DNA from: Maribacter sp.
GTDB lineage: Bacteria > Bacteroidota > Bacteroidia > Flavobacteriales > Flavobacteriaceae
Direction of reading: 5' to 3'
Length of the DNA: 64,000 bases
Assembly (NCBI GenBank): GCA_020629285.1
Contig: JAHDDP010000008.1
Span: 62,001-126,000, forward strand
Shown: one piece after another, positions 35,124 through 43,865 of the stretch
How positions within the stretch are numbered: the first letter of the stretch is position 1
Layout: every line of letters begins with the position of its first letter
Translations under genes and position numbers: made by a program
Notes under the pieces: model-generated
Told to the model about the DNA's origin: nothing
Database searches by the model: none
The model's input: the letters and a program-made list of their open reading frames with translations, nothing else

Positions 35124-36137
35124 TTAGGCTACCTTCCACCCTCCTAACGGAGTAAAAGCATTTCTACTTTCCGGCAATTCTTTTAATAACCATTCTTGAT
35201 TATAAATGGTATCTAAATAACGTTCTCCACGATCACATAAAAACAACGCACAGTTATTACCATCCTCTATTTTTTTACTGTACTTTTTTACGGCACTTAT
35301 CATACCTCCAGAAGAACCACCACATAAAATAGATTCATTTTCCAGCAATGACCAGCATCCTCTTGCGCAGTCAACATCATCTACATATACATAATCGTGA
35401 ATCTTGTTCGTATCTAAAAATTGGGATGGTACGCCTGCCCCATGCCCCGGAATTAAGCGTTTTAATGGTGGTCCACCAAATAAAACACTACCAACGGCAT
35501 CTACGGCAATGATCTTAGTGTTTAGGTTGTTTTCTTTAATATAGTCTGCACAGCCCATTAATGTACCACAGGTGCTTGTAGCCACAAATAAGTAATCTAA
35601 TTCCCCATCTAAAGAATCCATGATCTCTGTCATGGTTTTATGATGTGTTAACGGGTTGTCTTTATTGCCATACTGGTTAGACCAAAAGCTATTAGGAATA
35701 CTAATTAACAGGTATTGTACGCGTGCCAATCTCGCTGCTAAAAAACCGCCATCTTCTTTTGGTTCTGTAACTTTTTCTATGCGGGCACCATATGTTCTAA
35801 GAATTTTCTCTGTGTGTAAATTCAATTTCGGATCTACAACTACAATCAATTTAAGACCATAGTATAAACATGCCTGAGCCAAACCTACCGCCATATTTCC
35901 TGAACTTGATTCTATAACCGTATCTCCCTTTTTTATTCTACCATCTGCAAGTGCTTGTTGTAATATAAAAAGGGAAGTTCTGTCTTTAATGCTCCCCGCA
36001 GGGTTTGCCGCTTCTAGCTTACCAAAAAGGTTGAACCTACTATGTTCAAATATTTTATTTAATTGAACCAAAGGTGTATTACCAATGGTGTTTATTATAG
36101 ATTCAGATACAGTGTCTGGTATATGTTGTGCTATCAT
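35124..36137 (-). CDS. Cysteine-synthase-fold PLP enzyme, SbnA-like
   Basis: A 337-residue fold-II PLP enzyme. The PLP Lys is in GSIKDRTSLFIL, the substrate loop is SSSGNMAVGLAQAC, and the phosphate-binding loop is ATSTCGTLMG, with GGSSGGMISA later. The loop S-S-G-N-x-A and the ending DRGERYLDTIYNQEWL resemble SbnA, which makes N-(1-amino-1-carboxyl-2-ethyl)-glutamate on the way to 2,3-diaminopropionate, more than classical CysK/CysM with T-S-G-N-T-G. The partner dehydrogenase SbnB is not encoded; an FAD protein stands in its place. First gene of the operon, preceded by an inverted repeat about 60 bases upstream. SbnA-like chemistry is inferred. Confidence 0.87.
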   Translation of the reverse strand: MIAQHIPDTVSESIINTIGNTPLVQLNKIFEHSRFNLFGKLEAANPAGSIKDRTSLFILQQALADGRIKKGDTVIESSSGNMAVGLAQACLYYGLKLIVVVDPKLNLHTEKILRTYGARIEKVTEPKEDGGFLAARLARVQYLLISIPNSFWSNQYGNKDNPLTHHKTMTEIMDSLDGELDYLFVATSTCGTLMGCADYIKENNLNTKIIAVDAVGSVLFGGPPLKRLIPGHGAGVPSQFLDTNKIHDYVYVDDVDCARGCWSLLENESILCGGSSGGMISAVKKYSKKIEDGNNCALFLCDRGERYLDTIYNQEWLLKELPESRNAFTPLGGWKVA

Positions 36138-36197
36138 ATTGAATAGATTAGTTTTAATACAAAAAACATGGATTGTTTACGTGCTTAAAAATACTTG

Positions 36198-36218
36198 GAT
36201 ATACACTCTTTGTATATC
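36198..36218. promoter_or_regulatory. Inverted repeat GATATACA-N5-TGTATATC in divergent region
   Basis: A perfect 8-bp inverted repeat with a five-base spacer lies about 60 bases upstream of the PLP/FAD/SbnA-like operon, in the 323-base region it shares with the molybdenum-hydroxylase genes. The position suits an operator for the operon. No regulator gene is adjacent. The rest of the region is AT-rich, without a gene or further repeat that I can support. Confidence 0.4.
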
Positions 36219-36460
36219 ACTATTCAATAATTAAATAACTCTTTCGGTTTAAATCTAAAAACACAATGGAAAACGATATTTTCAAGTCTATATCCAATAA
36301 ATATCACACACATCTCATTACCAATTGATTACACAAACCTTTAGATTATGATGATCTATATTTTATAAAATAAATTTTTAAGATTTTTTCTCCTTTAATC
36401 TCGGTCATTTTTCTAAAAAAATACCTAATTTCAAACAACTTAAACAAATAGGAAAAACGA

Positions 36461-36925
36461 ATGGCAAATTTCAGTTTAAAAGTTAATGGAGAAACCAAAG
36501 AAGTAGATGTAGACCCTTCTACACCAATGCTTTGGGTATTACGAGATCATTTAAAATTGGTAGGTACAAAATTTGGTTGCGGTATTGCCCAATGTGGAGC
36601 ATGTACAGTTCATTTAGGTGATAATGCCGTTCGCTCTTGTCAGCTTCCGGTTTCTGCAGTGGGTGAACAATCCATCACTACTATTGAGGGACTTTCTGAA
36701 AACGGAGATCATCCGGTTCAAAAGGCTTGGTTAGAAGAAGATGTGTACCAATGCGGTTATTGCCAAGCAGGTCAGATTATGAATGCCAGTGCGTTTTTAA
36801 AGCGAAATCCTAATCCTACAGATACTGAAATTGAAGATGCTATGAACGGTAATATCTGTCGTTGTGGTACTTATACGCGAATAAAGAAAGCAATTAAAAA
36901 TGCTTCGAGTATTTCTAACGCGTAA
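36461..36925 (+). CDS. (2Fe-2S) small subunit of a molybdenum hydroxylase
   Basis: A 154-residue electron-transfer subunit with two 2Fe-2S clusters. The N-terminal plant-type ferredoxin site reads [15 protein letters not shown] with an upstream and a later Cys (SCQLP). The C-terminal helical domain has [10 protein letters not shown] and CRCGTYTRI. These are the canonical eight Cys of xanthine-dehydrogenase-family small subunits such as IorA. No signal peptide, so export is probably by hitch-hiking with the large subunit, which has a Tat leader. It precedes the large subunit by 45 bases. The pair lacks the FAD medium subunit, as in isoquinoline 1-oxidoreductase type enzymes. Substrate unknown. 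Confidence 0.95.
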   Translation: MANFSLKVNGETKEVDVDPSTPMLWVLRDHLKLVGTKFGCGIAQCGACTVHLGDNAVRSCQLPVSAVGEQSITTIEGLSENGDHPVQKAWLEEDVYQCGYCQAGQIMNASAFLKRNPNPTDTEIEDAMNGNICRCGTYTRIKKAIKNASSISNA

Positions 36926-36970
36926 TTATAAGCCCACAGTGTTGGGATTTTAACCTTCAAAAAAAAACAG

Positions 36971-39175
36971 ATGACACTTATTAAAACAACATATAATAGA
37001 CGTTCTTTCTTAAAAAGCGGTACGCTTGCCGGTGGTGGTATGATTTTAGGATTCAGTTGGCTAGCATCTTGTAAGCCTACCCCAGAACAAGTTAGTAACA
37101 TACCAAAAGAATGGTTCGATATTAATAGCTTTCTTAAAATTGGCGACAACGGTATGGTGACTATTATGTCGCCTAACCCAGAAATAGGACAAAATGTAAA
37201 GACCTCTATGCCCATGATCGTGGCAGATGAACTTGGTGTGGATTGGAAAAATGTAATCGTAGAGCAAGCCCCTTTGAATACCGATATTTTTCAAAGACAA
37301 TTGGCAGGTGGTAGTCAGTCTATCCGTGTTGGATGGTCTGGGTTAAGAATGGCAGGTGCTACTGCTAGACATATGTTAGTTGCCGCAGCTGCAGAGGCAT
37401 GGCAGGTTGATGCTTCTGAAATTACGGTTGATGCAGGTGTTATAACTCATACCGCATCAAACAACTCAGCCGGATTTGGTGATATGGCTTCTAAAGCAGC
37501 TACGATGACCGTACCTGAAGAGGTGAAACTTAAAGAAACAAATGATTTTGATATTATAGGTACCGATAGACGAAATGTTGATGGTCCAAGTATTGTTACC
37601 GGTAAACCTTTGTTCGGTTTAGATATTCAAGAAGAAGGAATGATGATCGCCATGATCGTACACCCACCTGCTTTCGGCATGACCTATAAATCAATGAATG
37701 CCGATGCTGTAAAATCTATGCCAGGTATTAAAGATGTTTTTTCTTTTGATGCATATAAAGATGATACAGAGAAACAATGGTCTGATGGCGGTGCCATTAA
37801 TAAGCTTGTTGCCATTGTTGGTGAATCTACTTGGCAATGTATGCAGGCAAAAAAGGCATTGAATGTGGAATGGGAAAAATCTTCTGCTTTAGAAAGTACA
37901 GAAGGGCATGATGAAGCATTGACTAAATTATTGAACACATCAGCTAAACAGCCAGCTCGTAAAGATGGTAATGTAGCTAGTGCATTTAAAAGAGCGGATA
38001 AGGTTATAGAGCGCACCTATAGTGCTCCTTTTTTAGCGCACAATACCATGGAGCCAATGAACTTTTACGCAGATGTTACTGCTGAAAGAGCTTTGCTTAA
38101 CGGACCAATACAAACTCCTGAGTTTTTAGAAAAGACATTGGCTTCTAGACTAGGTATGCCAGTTGAAAAAATTGATATTAAAATGAGCCGTATGGGTGGC
38201 GGATTTGGTCGTCGTCTCTATGGAACTTTCGGTGTGGAAGCTGCGGTAATTTCACAACACATGAGAGCACCTATTAAATTGGTGTATACGCGTGAAGATG
38301 ATATGACCCAGGGTACCTACCGCCCAACATATAAAGTAAAATATAAAGCAGGTTTAGATAAAGAGGGCAATTTAATTGCATGGCACGTTAAAGGTGCGGG
38401 GTCTAATGATGATCTACTTTTTGAAAATAGATTTCCGGCTGGTGCCGTCGATAACTATCTAGCTGAAAAATTCAGTTTAGAAACAAATGTAACCACAGGT
38501 GCTTGGCGTGCGCCACGTTCTAACTTTGTTGCCGGTGCCGAACAAGCATTTTTAGACGAAGTTGCCGAAGCTGCAGGTAAAGACCCTATAGAGTTTAGAT
38601 TGACATTATTTGACAGGGCGATTAAAGATCCTGTTGGCGAACCTGAAAAAAACGACTACGATCCGGCACGTTATGCGGGTGTACTTAAGTTAGTAAGGGA
38701 TAAAGCTGGTTGGGACGGAAGTCAAAAAAACGGTATCGCGAGAGGTGTTTCAGCTTACTATTGCCACAACTCTTACGTTGCGCAAGTTTTAGACATGTCT
38801 ACCGATACAAAGTCACCAAAGGTCAATAAAGTATGGTGTGCCGTAGATTGCGGAATTGTCATTAACCCGATGGCCGCAAAAAATCAAATTGAAGGCGGAA
38901 TCATCGATGGTATCGGTCACGCTACTTATAGTGAAATGACATTTGAAGACGGTAAACCTCAACATAAGAATTTTGATACGTATCGCTTAATACGACATAA
39001 AGAAGCACCGAAAGAAATTGAAAGCTTTTTTGTTGATAACGGGATAGACCCAACCGGCTTAGGAGAACCTTCTTTACCACCTATAATCGGAGCATTGGCA
39101 AACGCCTTATACAAAGCAACAGGTCAAAGACATTACAATCAACCGTTTATTACCGAGAAATCTGTAATAGGTTAA
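36971..39175 (+). CDS. Molybdopterin-binding large subunit, xanthine dehydrogenase family, Tat-exported
   Basis: A 734-residue catalytic subunit. It begins with a twin-arginine signal NRRSFLKSGTLAGGGMILGF. Conserved cofactor blocks include AGGSQSIRVGWSGLRMAGA, the substrate-channel block MSRMGGGFGRRLYG, TGAWRAPRSNFVAGAEQAFL and GGIIDGIGHATYSEM, and the C-terminal GEPSLPPIIGALANAL, where Glu is the catalytic residue near the molybdenum. Length and layout match IorB-type aldehyde or N-heterocycle hydroxylases. Electrons would go via the 2Fe-2S subunit to a cytochrome in the periplasm. No XdhC-type maturation factor is next to it. The oxidised substrate cannot be predicted. Confidence 0.94.
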   Translation: MTLIKTTYNRRSFLKSGTLAGGGMILGFSWLASCKPTPEQVSNIPKEWFDINSFLKIGDNGMVTIMSPNPEIGQNVKTSMPMIVADELGVDWKNVIVEQAPLNTDIFQRQLAGGSQSIRVGWSGLRMAGATARHMLVAAAAEAWQVDASEITVDAGVITHTASNNSAGFGDMASKAATMTVPEEVKLKETNDFDIIGTDRRNVDGPSIVTGKPLFGLDIQEEGMMIAMIVHPPAFGMTYKSMNADAVKSMPGIKDVFSFDAYKDDTEKQWSDGGAINKLVAIVGESTWQCMQAKKALNVEWEKSSALESTEGHDEALTKLLNTSAKQPARKDGNVASAFKRADKVIERTYSAPFLAHNTMEPMNFYADVTAERALLNGPIQTPEFLEKTLASRLGMPVEKIDIKMSRMGGGFGRRLYGTFGVEAAVISQHMRAPIKLVYTREDDMTQGTYRPTYKVKYKAGLDKEGNLIAWHVKGAGSNDDLLFENRFPAGAVDNYLAEKFSLETNVTTGAWRAPRSNFVAGAEQAFLDEVAEAAGKDPIEFRLTLFDRAIKDPVGEPEKNDYDPARYAGVLKLVRDKAGWDGSQKNGIARGVSAYYCHNSYVAQVLDMSTDTKSPKVNKVWCAVDCGIVINPMAAKNQIEGGIIDGIGHATYSEMTFEDGKPQHKNFDTYRLIRHKEAPKEIESFFVDNGIDPTGLGEPSLPPIIGALANALYKATGQRHYNQPFITEKSVIG

Positions 39176-39197
39176 AACCCTTATGCTATTGTAAACG

Positions 39198-39230
39198 AAA
39201 ACGCCGAAATCTTAGATTTCGGCGTTTTTA
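39198..39230. terminator. Bidirectional terminator between the hydroxylase and barrel genes
   Basis: AAAACGCCGAAATC pairs with GATTTCGGCGTTTT around a four-base loop with A- and T-tracts on both sides, so it can end both converging transcripts. Confidence 0.9.
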
Positions 39231-39246
39231 TTTTCTTTTAGTCAAT

Positions 39247-40125
39247 TTATATTTTAAACTTTAATACCGCTCTAAAATAACTTCTAGAATTATTGTCGAT
39301 TGTGAGCAATGTATTATTGTTGCCATCTTCCAACCTATTACTTAAACTAAAATTATATGCGGCACGTACATCTAATTGCAAATGGTTCGTAAAATGATAT
39401 TCGTATTGAAGACCACCGTTAATTAATGACATATTTATCAATTCCGCATACTCCTCACCATTTATCAAAGCGCCGTTTTGTATGTTAGAAGTAAATCCGT
39501 CTAATTGCGCAAAAAGCTTAAAGCGGTGTTTATCTGTAAGATGGTATTGTAAATTAGTTTTTGGCACTCCCAAATTAAATGACCAATCGGGTCTGATTTT
39601 TTTATAATAACTAATAAAAGGTAACGGAAACACATACCCCCTATTTTGTGAATAGGATAAACCAACAATTAGCCGCGATGGCTTATCGATATTATCTTCA
39701 AAACTTTTAATAAAAACGATGTCTCCCGAAAAAACCAAGTCATTGGCATTTAAACTTTTCGCGGTTAAATTAGTACTAATACCCGGTTGAAACCTTAGCC
39801 CCAATCGCCAGTCGTTTTTTAATGGTTTTGTATACCCAAAAGTGAAATCCAATAATTTGAAATCATTCAATAAATTTCGATCAAATGGGAGCTTGTCATT
39901 TTTAAAGCGTAGATGAACGTTGCTATAATCAATTCCTAAAAGTAAATACTGCCCTTCCTTTTTTAATTTTATTGGGTAATTGACAAGAAATCTTGAGCGC
40001 GTATATTCTACATCTGACCCTTTATTGGGAATAAAAGTAAAATCTAAACGAGCCAAATCACTTAATTGTGCATGTCCCACAAAATTTATAATTAATAGAA
40101 AAAATAGAAGGAATCTAAATCGCAT
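39247..40125 (-). CDS. Outer-membrane beta-barrel protein (DUF6268-like)
   Basis: A 292-residue exported protein with signal peptide MRFRFLLFFLLIINFVGHAQ. The mature chain is a series of amphipathic beta strands with alternating polar and aromatic residues and ends in YFRAVLKFKI, a C-terminal aromatic strand typical of outer-membrane barrels. Segments such as LLDFTFGYTKPLKNDWRLGL and QYEYHFTNHLQLDVRAAYNF fit the DUF6268-type barrels of Bacteroidota. Function is unknown. It is monocistronic: convergent with the molybdenum hydroxylase and downstream of, but not close to, mqo. Similarity to the DUF is my recollection and unverified. Confidence 0.78.
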   Translation of the reverse strand: MRFRFLLFFLLIINFVGHAQLSDLARLDFTFIPNKGSDVEYTRSRFLVNYPIKLKKEGQYLLLGIDYSNVHLRFKNDKLPFDRNLLNDFKLLDFTFGYTKPLKNDWRLGLRFQPGISTNLTAKSLNANDLVFSGDIVFIKSFEDNIDKPSRLIVGLSYSQNRGYVFPLPFISYYKKIRPDWSFNLGVPKTNLQYHLTDKHRFKLFAQLDGFTSNIQNGALINGEEYAELINMSLINGGLQYEYHFTNHLQLDVRAAYNFSLSNRLEDGNNNTLLTIDNNSRSYFRAVLKFKI

Positions 40126-40233
40126 TTATTATTGATTGCATCTTTGGTAAAAAATGATAATGCAAGATCCGTCATATTATTGTATTGACTTAGTGCTATT
40201 AAGTATAAAACTATCTTAAATAAATTAAGGTAG

Positions 40234-41709
40234 TTATAATTCTAAAACCTGGGTTACGCGTTCAAGCTGAGCATCAAACAATTCTTTGGTAACTTCTTTT
40301 TTATAAAAAGGCACCATTTTACTCAGTTGCTCTTTTCCTTTTTCAGATGTTGTTAATTCTGGAAAAGCTTTTTCAAGTACATCTAGCATGATCTTTACTG
40401 AAGTTGATGCTCCTGGCGATGCCCCCAACAAACAAGTAATTCTACCATCCTTACTACTTACTAGCTGTGTACCAAATTCTAACGAGCCACCTTCAAACTC
40501 ATCTTTCTTAATTGTCTGCACGCGTTGCCCAGCAACCATAATTTCCCAATCTTCGCTTTTGGCATCTTTAAGAAATACTCTTAACGAATCCATTCTATCT
40601 TCAAAACTCATAGCTACTTGTTCTACCAAATATTTTGTTAGCGGTAAATTGTGCCAAAACACACCCCACATTGATGGTATATTATCAAAATTTATCGATT
40701 TCAATAAATCTAAATATGAGCCTTCTTTTAAAAACTTGGGACTAAACCCTGCAAACGGACCAAATAACAATTCTCTTTTACCATTGATAAAACGTGTATC
40801 TAAATGAGGAACCGACATTGGTGGATCCCCAATACCTGCTTTGCTATATACTTTGGCATTATGCTGATTAATTATATCTGGATTTTTACATACCAACCAC
40901 TCCCCGCTTACCGGGAAACCACCATAACCATCCTTTTCATCAATCTCTACTTTTTGCAATAATAACAAACTACCGCCGCCAGCACCTATAAAAACATGTT
41001 CGGCATCTACCGTATTCTTAGCACCTGTATTTAGATTTTCCATTTTTACCAACCACTCTACATCATGATCGGGATCAATATCTTCTACTTCGGTATTGAA
41101 CAATACTTTAGTATCATATTGTTTTTCTAGAATATCGAATAATTGGGCTGTTAACGAACCGTAATTCATTTCTGTTCCTCTATCAATTCTAGAAGCCGCC
41201 ATAACCTCATCTTCGGTTCTATTGTGCATCATCAACGGAAACCACTGCTGCATCTTTTCTACCTCTCTTGTAAACTCTATGGTATTGAACATAAAATGCT
41301 CTTTAAAAGCTTTAAATCGATTTTCAAGGTAGTCGGCATTATCTTTCCCTTTTACCCAGCTGTGATGTGGTACCGGAGTAATAAATGATTTTGGATCCTT
41401 AATAAGTCCTTCAGCTACCAAAAAAGACCAATATTGTTTAGAGGTTTCAAATTGCGTACAAATATTTATTGCCTTTTTAATTTTGACATGACCATCTTCA
41501 TCTTCTGGTGTATAATTAAGTTCACATAAGGCAGAATGACCTGTACCGGCATTGTTCCAAGCAGCTGAACTTTCTTGTGCCACTTTATCTAATCGTTCAA
41601 CGATCAGCACATTAAGATCTGGCTTTAACTGTTTTACCAATAATGCCAGCGTAGCACTCATGATACCCGCACCTACACAAATAAGGTCATATTCTTTTCT
41701 CAGTTCCAT
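40234..41709 (-). CDS. mqo: Malate:quinone oxidoreductase
   Basis: A 491-residue FAD-dependent membrane-associated enzyme that oxidises malate to oxaloacetate and passes electrons to quinone. The FAD motif is DLICVGAGIMSATLALLVKQ; the family block is SSAAWNNAGTGHSALCELNY. HVFIGAGGGSLLLLQKV and the C-terminal LLGASPGASTSVKIML also match Mqo. The length is normal. It is a single gene with no nearby terminator visible. It works in the citric acid cycle beside or instead of soluble malate dehydrogenase. Confidence 0.96.
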   Translation of the reverse strand: MELRKEYDLICVGAGIMSATLALLVKQLKPDLNVLIVERLDKVAQESSAAWNNAGTGHSALCELNYTPEDEDGHVKIKKAINICTQFETSKQYWSFLVAEGLIKDPKSFITPVPHHSWVKGKDNADYLENRFKAFKEHFMFNTIEFTREVEKMQQWFPLMMHNRTEDEVMAASRIDRGTEMNYGSLTAQLFDILEKQYDTKVLFNTEVEDIDPDHDVEWLVKMENLNTGAKNTVDAEHVFIGAGGGSLLLLQKVEIDEKDGYGGFPVSGEWLVCKNPDIINQHNAKVYSKAGIGDPPMSVPHLDTRFINGKRELLFGPFAGFSPKFLKEGSYLDLLKSINFDNIPSMWGVFWHNLPLTKYLVEQVAMSFEDRMDSLRVFLKDAKSEDWEIMVAGQRVQTIKKDEFEGGSLEFGTQLVSSKDGRITCLLGASPGASTSVKIMLDVLEKAFPELTTSEKGKEQLSKMVPFYKKEVTKELFDAQLERVTQVLEL

Positions 41710-41801
41710 TATCTCTACATTTTTACTACTAAGTTGGTAATAATTTGTAACAATATTTTATTCAAGCTACTAATTAGTTATTAATCCTAAAATAAATATC
41801 A

Positions 41802-42212
41802 TTGAATACAAAAATATTAATGACTTTTAGCTCCTTGTTTTTAGCGATTATGGGGCTAACTATTTCTTTTTTGCCAAATGAACTAATTAACTATCTAGAC
41901 ATTGAATCAAATATTATAACAATACTTTTCATAAAAATCTTAGGTGCATTGTATATGGCGTTTGGAATTTTAAATTGGATGGCGAAAGGAACATTATTTG
42001 GAGGAATTTACAATAGACCAATTACTATGGGGAATTTAATGCATTTTGGAGTTGGAGCAATTGCATTAGTAAAAGTTGCATCTAACAGTGCCAATTATTC
42101 AGAAATTATAATTCCTCTAACTGTAATTTATATAATTTTCGCGCTATTTTTCCTGTACATTTTTAAAACCAGCCCTGCTACTATAAAAGGCAAAAACAAT
42201 TCACAACAATAG
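41802..42212 (+). CDS. Small four-helix membrane protein, TTG start
   Basis: A 136-residue polytopic membrane protein with hydrophobic segments at about residues 5-24, 37-60, 76-96 and 104-124, and a Lys-rich cytoplasmic-type tail (TSPATIKGKNNSQQ). The longest frame begins with TTG at 41802, giving MNTKILMTFSSLFL, a natural leader helix; the first ATG at 41820 would remove six residues and leave the helix shorter. I prefer the TTG start with moderate confidence. Family not recognised; such short four-helix proteins occur singly in many flavobacteria. Divergent from mqo and convergent with the DUF3570 operon. Confidence 0.7.
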   Translation: MNTKILMTFSSLFLAIMGLTISFLPNELINYLDIESNIITILFIKILGALYMAFGILNWMAKGTLFGGIYNRPITMGNLMHFGVGAIALVKVASNSANYSEIIIPLTVIYIIFALFFLYIFKTSPATIKGKNNSQQ

Positions 42213-42304
42213 GATGTTTTAAAACCAATGTCTAGAATTCAAGTAAAATTTTATTTAGTAAATATGCGTTCAAATACCTAAAACGAAAATACCTATACCT
42301 TAAA

Positions 42305-43630
42305 CTAGTCCATCACAAACTTAAATCCTGCGGTGATAATACTAGAACTAAAGGTTGTATCCCTATCATATTTATAAAACTTCAAATCAATACTTTTAAG
42401 TCCCAATTTCCAGATATGCATTTTCGTAAAAATATCTGTGTAAGAAACGCCCATACCAAATTGGTTTGCCGAATATTTTGACAAATCATAATCTGAGGTA
42501 TAAAACGTATCTGTAGAAAGTGCTTCTTCATAACCAAAGAAATAATTTGCCGCCGTTTGTTGGTAATATCGATACGAGGGATAAACCGTAAATTTATCTG
42601 TAAGCTTAATAGGTACCTCTACACTTGCTGTATGGGAGTTTATGCCCCAATCATCATAGTAATACCTATAGAAGCTCCTTACAACCACCGTTTCATTAAT
42701 ATACCAGTTTAAACGACCGCCGGCAGCAACCTTAAATCTGGTATCCGGTAATTGCTCTATGGCATCTGCCAATTGAAAATTATCTATAAACGAATCTGCG
42801 ACATCGCTGAAATAAACCCTTTGAAAAGGTGTGGACAACAAACCTTCTTGCTGAATAAAATCTAATGCTAATGAACCTTGTAGATTCTTGCTTAAAATTT
42901 GAGAAAAACCGAATCCCACGGAATATGAATTTCTCGTTTCATCAGAAAATTCATTGAATATGGGGCTGTAATTGGTATTACCCGTAATTGTATTATTACT
43001 AAATAGTCCATTCGCCAAACCATTAGCTCCACTTGCAAAAGGTCTCAACTCTGTAGGATAAATTGCCGTCCATCTATCTAAATAGACATTGGCATTTACA
43101 CTAACCTCCGTATTCTTTTCATTAAACAACTTTGTTAATCCACCACCGAAACCTAATGAGAAATAATCGTATTCTGATGATACCGATAGTTTACCTGACA
43201 CAATTGTATTTCTATCATCTGAACTATGACTATAAGAACCAGATAAACTTGACCAAGTATCTGAACTAGAAGCGCCAGAACTTGCTACAAAAGGATCTGC
43301 CGGATCGCCACCATCAAAAGGACCTACATTACTAGAAGAAGCTGATGTATATGCGGAAACGCCTGCATCTATGGTAAGAACATCGTCATCGTTTAGAGGA
43401 ATAGACACTATGAAAGTACCTGTGAAATCTGTCAACTCTTCCGTACCCAAACCACCGCTTACCGCAGCATTGTCGCCATCTTGGGAATAGTAACTTGTTA
43501 AAAAATCTACCTCAGTAGTTTCTAAAACACGCTTTTTGTATGTTTTTACAGAATCTTGAGTTTGTTGAGCATAATTCATCGTGAACACGAATAAAGCCGC
43601 TAAAGAAACTATTATTTTAAATATTTTCAT
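42305..43630 (-). CDS. DUF3570-family outer-membrane protein
   Basis: A 441-residue exported beta-barrel protein. The ATG at 43630 gives a good signal peptide (MKIFKIIVSLAALFVFTMNYAQ); an earlier start would overlap the DUF4266 gene. The opening VLETTEVDFLTSYYSQDGDN is characteristic of DUF3570 proteins. The remainder is strand-rich with many Tyr, for example IPIKLTDKFTVYPSYRYYQQ, and ends ITAGFKFVMD. It also has a Ser-rich loop at about residues 110-130. It is the last gene of the operon thioredoxin-ApbE-DUF4266-DUF3570. Its role is unknown; as barrel it may be the outer-membrane exit or receptor of the system. Confidence 0.85.
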   Translation of the reverse strand: MKIFKIIVSLAALFVFTMNYAQQTQDSVKTYKKRVLETTEVDFLTSYYSQDGDNAAVSGGLGTEELTDFTGTFIVSIPLNDDDVLTIDAGVSAYTSASSSNVGPFDGGDPADPFVASSGASSSDTWSSLSGSYSHSSDDRNTIVSGKLSVSSEYDYFSLGFGGGLTKLFNEKNTEVSVNANVYLDRWTAIYPTELRPFASGANGLANGLFSNNTITGNTNYSPIFNEFSDETRNSYSVGFGFSQILSKNLQGSLALDFIQQEGLLSTPFQRVYFSDVADSFIDNFQLADAIEQLPDTRFKVAAGGRLNWYINETVVVRSFYRYYYDDWGINSHTASVEVPIKLTDKFTVYPSYRYYQQTAANYFFGYEEALSTDTFYTSDYDLSKYSANQFGMGVSYTDIFTKMHIWKLGLKSIDLKFYKYDRDTTFSSSIITAGFKFVMD

Positions 43631-43652
43631 TTTACAAAAATTATATGCTATA

Positions 43653-43865
43653 CTAATTACAGCCGCAGCCACCACCAGTTTTACCTCCGTTTGCACCTGC
43701 TGCAGCTTCTCTGTAAGAATGAGCAGTAGTTAAATTGCGGTCTACCTTTTTATCCTGCAAAACCATATCTGGATCATTAATATTAATTTTTTCGTACTCC
43801 TTCAACACGGTACAGCTATTAAAAGAAGCTGCTATCAAGGCAAAAATTAAAATCTTTTTCATCAT
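43653..43865 (-). CDS. DUF4266 lipoprotein with C-terminal GGGCGCN
   Basis: A 70-residue lipoprotein: signal KKILIFALIAASFNSC, where Cys would be lipidated. A charged middle segment KININDPDMVLQDKKVDRNL precedes a Gly/Ala-rich tail AAAGANGGKTGGGCGCN with two Cys in a C-G-C motif at the very end. The DUF4266 assignment comes from this length, the conserved D-P-D-M and the G-C-G-C-x tail. Two exposed Cys could bind metal, form a redox disulfide, or be modified. Its start overlaps the ApbE stop by four bases (ATGA), so translation is coupled. Confidence 0.83.
   Translation of the reverse strand: MMKKILIFALIAASFNSCTVLKEYEKININDPDMVLQDKKVDRNLTTAHSYREAAAGANGGKTGGGCGCN

Noticed and set aside
31859-36137. 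Calling the operon a siderophore (staphyloferrin B-like) locus
   Set aside because: No NIS synthetase, SbnB homologue or siderophore transporter is in the window; only parts resemble that pathway.
42305-43865. ApbE flavinylation motif in the DUF4266 or DUF3570 protein
   Set aside because: Neither shows a clear D-x-x-x-G-A-S/T pattern; the nearest Ser/Gly-rich loop in DUF3570 has the Asp at the wrong distance.
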